Shown here: positions 58,037 to 64,000 of the stretch, one piece after another | Layout of the letters: every line of letters starts with the position of its first letter | Numbering within the stretch: the first letter of the stretch is position 1 | Assembly (NCBI GenBank): GCA_905250025.1 | Contig: CAJNOJ010000058.1 | Span: 398,952 to 462,951, forward strand | Reading direction: 5' to 3' | Source of the DNA: Adineta ricciae | Taxonomy: Eukaryota; Rotifera; Eurotatoria; Adinetida; Adinetidae | DNA: 64,000 nucleotides | Translations under genes and position numbers: made by a program | The notes under the pieces: generated by a model | The model's input: only the letters and a program-made list of their open reading frames with translations | What the model was told of the DNA's origin: nothing | The model's database searches: none

Positions 58037-58421
58037 AATTAGATCTAAAACGACAAGAACGTACTTGACATGAACAATGCACATTCACACGACTTCCTTT
58101 TGACAAATCTCAAGTGTGTAGTTTGTAACTTATGAGCTTTGAATATCATGCCGAAGAATTTAAACGGAAGTACTTCAAATGAAGAATTACAGTGCTTAAA
58201 GCGATGAAAATACTTCATTTTCTTAGGTAAACAAATCAATGTATCGTTGACATTTAACAATAACAATGTTTTTCTCGATTGATTCGTCCATTCCTGCGTT
58301 GTCTTCTATGTCTTTACCTCCATTCATTTGAATGTCTTAGTAACAACGACAGTTACTAGGATACGTAGTGATAATGATGGCGGGGAAATATTTGCCTGTG
58401 CGTTCAGTTAATTAGATAATC
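58037..58421. promoter_or_regulatory. Bidirectional promoter of CCDC42-like and RSPH1
   Basis: 385 bp between two divergent ciliary genes. It contains a perfect inverted repeat TAGTAAC (58338-58344) and GTTACTA (58352-58358) with 7-bp spacing. Each arm resembles an RFX half-site (GTTACT), so a shared ciliary-gene regulator is plausible. Confidence 0.4.
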
Positions 58422-60377
58422 ATGTCTGACGAAGAAGATGAATTAGGTGAAGAAGAACAATCCGATAATCTAGGTGTACGTATTTGAATATTATTGTTAT
58501 TTGAAAGTTTTTCGTTCTCTTCATTATTCAAAGACCTATGAAGGTGATCGAAACGAGAATGACGAACGGCATGGTTTCGGTAAAGCAATATTACCGAATG
58601 GAGACACCTATGAAGGACAGTATGAAAACGGCAAAAGACATGGAACTGGAACATATCGATTTTCCAATGGTGCTCGTTATGTAGGTGAGATTGAAGTTCC
58701 TTGGTCATTTCTTGAAACTGTTTGCCCTTTCGAATCAGGTGAATATCAAAAACACAAACGTCACGGACGAGGCACGTTTCACTACCCCGATGGTTCGAAA
58801 TATGACGGCGAGTGGAATGAAAACATCCGTGAAGGTCATGGAACTTATACATATCCGAATAATGACACTTATGAAGGTGAATGGAAGAATAACCAACGAT
58901 ATGGAAAGGGAACGTATACATATGCGACAACAAGTATGTTTTGAACATGTTCATCTCAAGGTAAAGATGCAAGATGTTCTTTGTTCCAGAAGCACAGTAT
59001 ATTGGCACATGGATAGAAGGCAAACGACAAGGACCTGGCGAAATGCAATTTGCTCAATACAGATATATAGGAAAATTTCATGAAAATTACGTAAGTCAAG
59101 TCGGAAGACTTCGCTCAACACCGCGAGTGATAGTTTAACTCAGCACTTTGCATTTCAAGGTTACGAATCAGATATTGCCTTGTCCTAATCAGTTTGTCTC
59201 TATGATAATTGATCCTAATTACTTTCCATTCGTTTGTTAACGAATTTACGTCAATCAAACGTCAGAGCATTTGACTTTTTGGTGCATGTTTTTTTTGTTA
59301 TATATATATATGTATGTATATTCCTTGAAAACGACCCTTGAAGTCTTCGCCAATATAAATAAATCAATGCTAACTTAACTGAATAAATAATTTCGTCTTC
59401 AATTATGTTTTTTCTACGATCATTTGATATCAACATCCTGTCGGATGATATTCGATCAATCTTAACTTAACTTAAATAATCTAATGTATATTTTCTCCTA
59501 CAAATACTATTTCTCCTTGAGAGAAAAAAAAACCAGACGCATTTTTAATTACAAAGTTATTTACCATAAATTTTCTTGTTTATTATCTATGTCGAGTAAA
59601 AAAGAGCGTATGAGTCATCTGTAAAAGAATAACATGGCCCGTTGGCTTTCAATTTCTGTGCTGGGGAAGTGAATTCAAAATATACACGTACTACTTTCGT
59701 TTTAGCCAAAAGGAAAAGGTAGATTTGTTTTCAAAAATGGTTATCAACAAAACGGAGAGTACTACATCACGACAATCGTAAGATACATGTTCAGAAAATG
59801 GAAGGATAGTTATGATTATGAAGATGTTTTAGAACGATGAAGAAGATTCGGGAGCACCAACTCAAATTCAGTACAGATGGATAGCAAAGAACGTTACGGC
59901 AATTCAACAAGACGTGCCTTATGCCGATGTAAATGATGAACCTGTTGATACCAATCGAATTGAAGGTAGAGTTATAATTTTGTCAAAAGGAAAGAAGTTT
60001 TTGAGATTTGTAATTTGTGAAGAATTAGTTCATAAATTTAAAGACGAAGGATTAAGCATTACAGAAGGTTTGTGAATAGAAGCTCAAACTTATGCATTTG
60101 ATTTTGAATTGCTTTGTAAACTTTCGTTTTCTTTCTCTCTTAGAACCGGACGAAGCACAACCGATGCATGTAGTACCTGGTAGGAATCGTGTTTCTTTTT
60201 CGTTGAAGATTTTTTAGCTATTTGTCTGATAGATGCTAAACATGTGGAGAGCGTTGAAACTGAACAAGTCAATGATGGTAACACAAGAGTAAAGAGACTC
60301 ACATTTGTTAATATTTTGTTTTTTTCTGCCTAGAAGTTCCTGGTGCAGAACAGTTTGACGAGGACGATCGAAATTGA
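58422..60377 (+). CDS. RSPH1: Radial spoke head 1 (MORN-repeat protein)
   Basis: Ten exons: 58422-58475, 58534-58684, 58739-58933, 58990-59090, 59706-59777, 59833-59965, 60023-60067, 60144-60179, 60233-60277, 60334-60377; 291 residues. After an acidic start ([13 protein letters not shown]) come six MORN repeats: [97 protein letters not shown], then [12 protein letters not shown]. The C-terminal ~110 residues are acidic and encoded by small phase-1 exons, as in vertebrate RSPH1's Glu-rich tail. It forms the head of axonemal radial spokes; loss causes primary ciliary dyskinesia. The 615-bp fourth intron is unusually long for this window. Confidence 0.9.
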
Positions 60378-60732
60378 TTATATGCTTTTTTTGTATAAAG
60401 TTTAAGTGAATAAAATGCTCTCTACGTCTGGAAAAGTCTTTATCGTTCCGAAAGAAAAACACATAATCAATACAAAAAAACACATAATCAATACAAAAAA
60501 ACACAAAATAAACAAAATAAAAAGCAAATAACTAACTAAATACGAAAGAAAAGTGAAAGAGAGAAACAAAAATTTTGGTCTTTTCTCTCTTTATTAGTAG
60601 TACCATAACATTAAAATAGAAATTGTGCATATAACACCGAAAGAGTGTGCAATTAGTTAATTAGTAATGATGTGAATGGATATAAAAATACAACAGTATT
60701 AGACAGAGTTACCCGATTGACAAAATGATTAT
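60378..60732. other. Intergenic with 21-bp tandem repeat
   Basis: 355 bp between convergent genes. Two exact copies of a 21-bp A-rich unit lie at 60460-60480 and 60481-60501, followed by a partial third. No gene. Confidence 0.6.
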
Positions 60733-62150
60733 TTAATTACGACGTTTTGACTTTTTATTCTTGGATTCATTATCATCATCGTTTTCCTCTTCTTCGTTTT
60801 TCTCTTCTTCATCATTTTCTTCCTCTTGGTTTTCTTCTTTGCTCTTATTTTCGTTACTGTCATCATCGTCGTCATCTTCTTCCTCTTCATTCTTTTCTTC
60901 TTCATCATTTTCTTCTTCTTCGTTTTCTTCCTCTTTGCTGTTTTCGTTATTGTCATCATCATCATCATTGTCATCATCATCATCTTCTTCTTCTTTCTTT
61001 TCTTCCTCATCATTTTCCTCTTCTTCGTTGTCTTCTTCTTTGTTATTTTCGTTGTTATCGTCATCATCATCATCATCTTTCTCTTCTTTGTTTTCCTCTT
61101 CATCAGCTTCTTCTTCTTCGTTTTCTTCTTCATCATTGTCTTCCTCGTTGTTGGTACCTTCTTCCTCATCTTCTTCTTCCTCATCAGCTTCTTCTTCTTC
61201 ATTTTCCTCCTCATCATTGTCTTCCTCGTTGTTGGTACCTTCTTCTTCATCGTTTTCTTCCTCATCGTTTTCCTCTTCATCAGCTTCTTCTTCCTCATTT
61301 TCTTCTTCATCATTGTCTTCCTCGTTGCTGGTACCTTCTTCTTCATCAGCTTCTTCTTCTTCGTTTTCTTCCTCATCATTATCTTCCTCGTTGTTGGTAC
61401 CTTCCTCTTCATCCTTTTCTTCCTCATCGTTTTCTTCTTCATCAGCTTCTTCCTCATCCTTTTCTTCTTCATCATTGTCTTCCTCATTGTTGGTACCTTC
61501 TTCTTCATCCTTTTCTTCTTCTTCATTTTCCTCCTCACCATTGTCTTCCTCGTTGTTGGTACCTTCCTCTTCATCCTTTTCTTCCTCATCGTTTTCTTCT
61601 TCATCGGCTTCTTCCTCATCCTTTTCTTCTTCATCAGCTTCTTCCTCATCCTTTTCTTCTTCATCATTGTCTTCCTCATTGTTGGTACCTTCTTCTTCAT
61701 CCTTCTCTTCTTCTTCATTTTCCTCCTCACCATTGTCTTCTTCGTTGTTGGTACCTTCTTCTTCATCCTTTTCTTCTTCATCATTGTCTTCCTCATTGTT
61801 GGTACCTTCTTCTTCATCCTTTTCTTCCTCATCAGCTTCTTCTTCTTCATTAGTATTGGTATCATCGTCGCTGTCGTCATCGTCATCATCTTGCTTTCTT
61901 GGTCTATTCTTTTTCGAATCTTCTTTATAATTTTCAAGATTTTCGAATATTTCAGAATATTCTTCCATTTCATTTTCGGTATTACCTTTATATGAACATA
62001 ATGGTTACTTTAGCCTTTGAATATTAGCATTCGTACCTGTTGCACACTCTTCGCTGCATTCCTCTCGTCGTGATTTGGCACAGTTCATCCTCCTCATACA
62101 TTCGTTATACGATAGAAAACCTGAAGCACGTTCACGTCCGATTAGTTTTG
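60733..62150 (-). CDS. Secreted acidic Glu/Asp-repeat protein, expanded paralog (5' end uncertain)
   Basis: Two exons recognised (minus): 62150-62037 and 61985-60733. The first encodes a Cys-containing domain nearly matching the next gene: GRERASGFLSYNECMRRMNC, SRREECSEECATG. The second begins NTENEMEEYSEIFENLENY, as in the paralog, then runs ~390 residues of Glu/Asp. About nine blocks start with EEGTNNEEDN, followed by three blocks of poly-Asp plus KEEENEEEENDEEEK, ending in a basic NKKSKRRN tail. The first exon enters in phase 1, so a 5' exon is missing from this model; no convincing signal peptide lies between 62151 and 62497. It could splice to the neighbour's signal exon (63221-63065), which ends in the same phase. 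Expected: an extremely acidic, Ca2+-binding or matrix-like protein. Unknown family. Confidence 0.6.
60780..61860 (-). repeat. Glu/Asp-coding microsatellite-like array
   Basis: About 1.1 kb of GAA/GAG/GAT codons in imperfect tandem blocks punctuated by a GGTACCAACAACGAGGAAGA-type unit. Strand purine bias is extreme, and spurious open frames exist in several other frames. Confidence 0.85.
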
Positions 62151-62497
62151 CTAAAAATTTGTAAATTGAACATGGATCGTCGTGTATAGTTGGCAAATAA
62201 TGGCCCGATTAGTAGCATGCGTAATATGATTAAAGAACGAGAAAGATCGTATAAAGCTAGTATCAAGTTGAATTCAAAGAAACATATAACAAGTAGAAGA
62301 CGAATACAATATTCCAGAATAACAAAGACAGACATATACAAAATGTACGAAATCATCCTAATCTAAATCTTTTTTTGCATAAAAGAAAAACAAGAAGGTT
62401 TTTTGTTGTTGTGTCGACAAAGCATATGAGGTGAAGAAGAAACAAAAAGGGGATATCATTCTCACACAGGATATTTATATCTTGTTGAAAAAAATTT
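62151..62497. other. Interval between acidic paralogs
   Basis: About 350 bp where the expanded paralog's first exon should lie. A hydrophobic open frame on the minus strand (62356-62150) contains two Leu/Ile-rich segments, but no donor in the right phase is convincing. Confidence 0.4.
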
Positions 62498-63221
62498 TTA
62501 ATTTTTTTTCATTGATTTTGCTTTCTTATTTTTCTCATCGGGCACATCTTCTTCTTCACTACTTGCATCACTTTCATCATTCGTTGTTGTTGATTCGCTT
62601 TCGCTACCATCGTCTTCTGATTCATCACCTTTCTTAGTCGCCTTTTTCCCAGGTGATTTCTTTACATCTGATCGATATTCATCGATATGTTCAAACATTT
62701 CGGTATATTCTTCCATTTCTTCTTCAGTATTTCCTATTAGACGAAAATTATCGTTGTAATGACCGTCATTTGCCACTCATGCTTACCATCTGCACATTCT
62801 TCACTGCATTCTTCTTTACGTGATAAACCACAATTCATTCGTCGTAGACATTCGTTGTAAGAGAGAAAAATCGAAGCTCTTTCACGTGGAATAAACACCA
62901 CTGAAATTCACGGGGAGAAATTATCACACACATTCACATAGAAAACTCATCGTTCACAGAGAAGAAACTTTGCTTTCCTACGATCTTTCCTTGTTTCGTT
63001 AGTAGAGCAATGTTAATAAGTTAGATAGAAGACAAAGCAAAGTTAATTCGTGTCGAACTTTTACCTTTTTTATCATCATTGTCGTCATCATCGTTGTCGG
63101 AAACGCGTGATTCTTCTTTGTTTTCTTGTTTCGATTTCTTGCTTGCATCGACTGTTCTACTGGTGAGAACTATCGATAGCAGGACAAGTAAGACGGTGAC
63201 AAGAATCCAATTGAGACGCAT
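62498..63221 (-). CDS. Secreted acidic protein, short paralog
   Basis: Three exons (minus): 63221-63065, 62900-62787, 62733-62498; 168 residues. The first exon encodes a strong signal peptide (WILVTVLLVLLSIVLTSRTV) and a Lys/Asp-rich segment. The second gives PRERASIFLSYNECLRRMNC and SRKEECSEECADG, a four-Cys motif shared with the neighbour. The third gives NTEEEMEEYTEMFEHIDEY, then an acidic/Ser-rich tail ending in basic KKAKSMKKN. Intron phases (all 1) match the expanded paralog. No named family recognised; a secreted acidic matrix or ion-binding protein is plausible. Confidence 0.72.
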
Positions 63222-64000
63222 GATGATTAATCAATACTACAGCTGAAACGAAAAGCAGAAAGTAAGAGATACGGATGCGAATTTAATCATATCTGACGGA
63301 GAGCGGGGCAAGGAGAAAAATATTATACAATTTGCATCGAAATTTTTTGCCGTATTGTGGTTTTATATCTGTAGTTATTTTTCTCATCAAGGAGAGTCGA
63401 TACGGTCGAACAGGCACAAGCAGAAAAAAAAACATAGAAAAGTAATGCAAAGGGTTTCGAACGTAAAAAAGAAATGAAAATGATAAGGCAAAAAAAAAAC
63501 ACCATGATGATTTAAATATTGTGTCACGTAAAAATAAAAATAAAAAGCTAACCTGAACTGACAGGAGAAAAATTGTTCTGTCACGGTATGATTTTTCTCT
63601 CGATATTTGATGACGAACTGTCACCACAAAGGATAATCTATAACATAGATTGAAATAAAGTAAATCATTCAACGGATACACGTGTAATTGCCGTATGCGA
63701 AGTACGTTGACAATAGGAGGACTTGATGACGTCTTCAAGTGACAATGGACAACGTTTTTCTCTCTCTTTTCTATCTGATCGCGTCGAGACTATCAGTTGC
63801 TATGTCATTGCTAACATAAAGTTAACGCAAGCGATTTCATTTGACTGGTAGAAAAACGATGATTAAATAGACGACAAGAGGAATCATGTAATGATGATGA
63901 TGGGAATAGTACTGCGGTTTTGCTTTGCAAGTTATTAAGAGAAGAAGAGGAAACGAGCGAAAATCGAGCGTATGTATGATTATTAGTAATAGATGCATCC
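63222..64000. other. Right end of window, no gene recognised
   Basis: About 780 bp, including the promoter side of the short acidic protein. Overlapping Phe-rich open frames on the minus strand (63283-63738) have no domain and look like AT-rich chance frames. Confidence 0.45.

Noticed and set aside
60747..61995. Ser-, His/Leu- or Lys-rich long open frames across the acidic repeat, on both strands
   Set aside because: By-products of GAA/GAG/GAT repeats. Only the Glu/Asp frame matches the paralog's exon start and splice phase.

Overview
The window looks like animal nuclear DNA from a compact, AT-rich, intron-dense genome, most probably a bdelloid rotifer (Adineta or Rotaria type). The reasons are metazoan-only gene families, spliceosomal introns mostly 43-65 bp long, short intergenic gaps, tandem paralogs, an ADP-ribosyltransferase/TPR protein of the kind expanded in bdelloids, and a plant/fungus-like chitinase. 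The species is an inference. Gene models were built by hand: introns were placed at GT-AG (once GC-AG) sites so that phase and family alignment hold, and most summed exon lengths give an intact reading frame.

Layout. 0-6.3 kb: SPATA1-like cilium/sperm protein (+), an RGM/hemojuvelin-like protein without the N-terminal RGM domain (-), and a TCF/LEF transcription factor with HMG box and C-clamp (-). 6.3-8.7 kb: long gene-poor stretch. 8.7-14.2 kb: Shark-type SH2-ankyrin-SH2 tyrosine kinase (+) and a gamma-syntrophin-like PDZ/PH protein (+). 14.3-20.9 kb: two head-to-tail meckelin (TMEM67) genes (-), one full-length and one a 474-residue membrane half that keeps the matching splice sites. 21.1-24.0 kb: DRP1-type dynamin (+). 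24.0-26.0 kb: gene-free, with a branched inverted-repeat element. 26.0-28.1 kb: a hydrophilic, LEA-like low-complexity protein built from phase-1 exons and carrying an unfamiliar three-copy motif (+). 28.4-30.5 kb: SAM methyltransferase and CAP-Gly protein (+), tightly spaced. 30.6-32.5 kb: intronless TOD1/DUF616-like Golgi protein (-). 33.7-35.5 kb: two paralogous secreted proteins of unknown function (-). 36.5-38.6 kb: class I HDAC (-). 39.0-39.7 kb: GET2/CAML-like tail-anchor receptor (+). 40.8-42.1 kb: two small secreted proteins (-). 42.5-46.0 kb: tandem intronless F-box proteins (+). 46.5-49.9 kb: ADP-ribosyltransferase with 15 TPRs (-). 50.4-52.0 kb: GH19 chitinase with hevein modules (-). 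53.1-54.4 kb: coiled-coil protein (-). 56.7-60.4 kb: divergent ciliary pair CCDC42-like (-) and RSPH1 (+). 60.7-63.2 kb: two paralogous secreted acidic proteins, one hugely expanded in Glu/Asp repeats (-).

Themes. Four or five genes serve cilia or flagella (SPATA1, TMEM67 and its paralog, CCDC42, RSPH1), and an RFX X-box-like site lies just upstream of TMEM67. Others are core regulators (TCF/LEF, HDAC, Shark kinase, DRP1, GET2). The accessory part is secreted or rapidly evolving: chitinase, ART-TPR, F-box pair, acidic proteins and the LEA-like protein. No tRNA, rRNA, CRISPR array or intact transposon was recognised.
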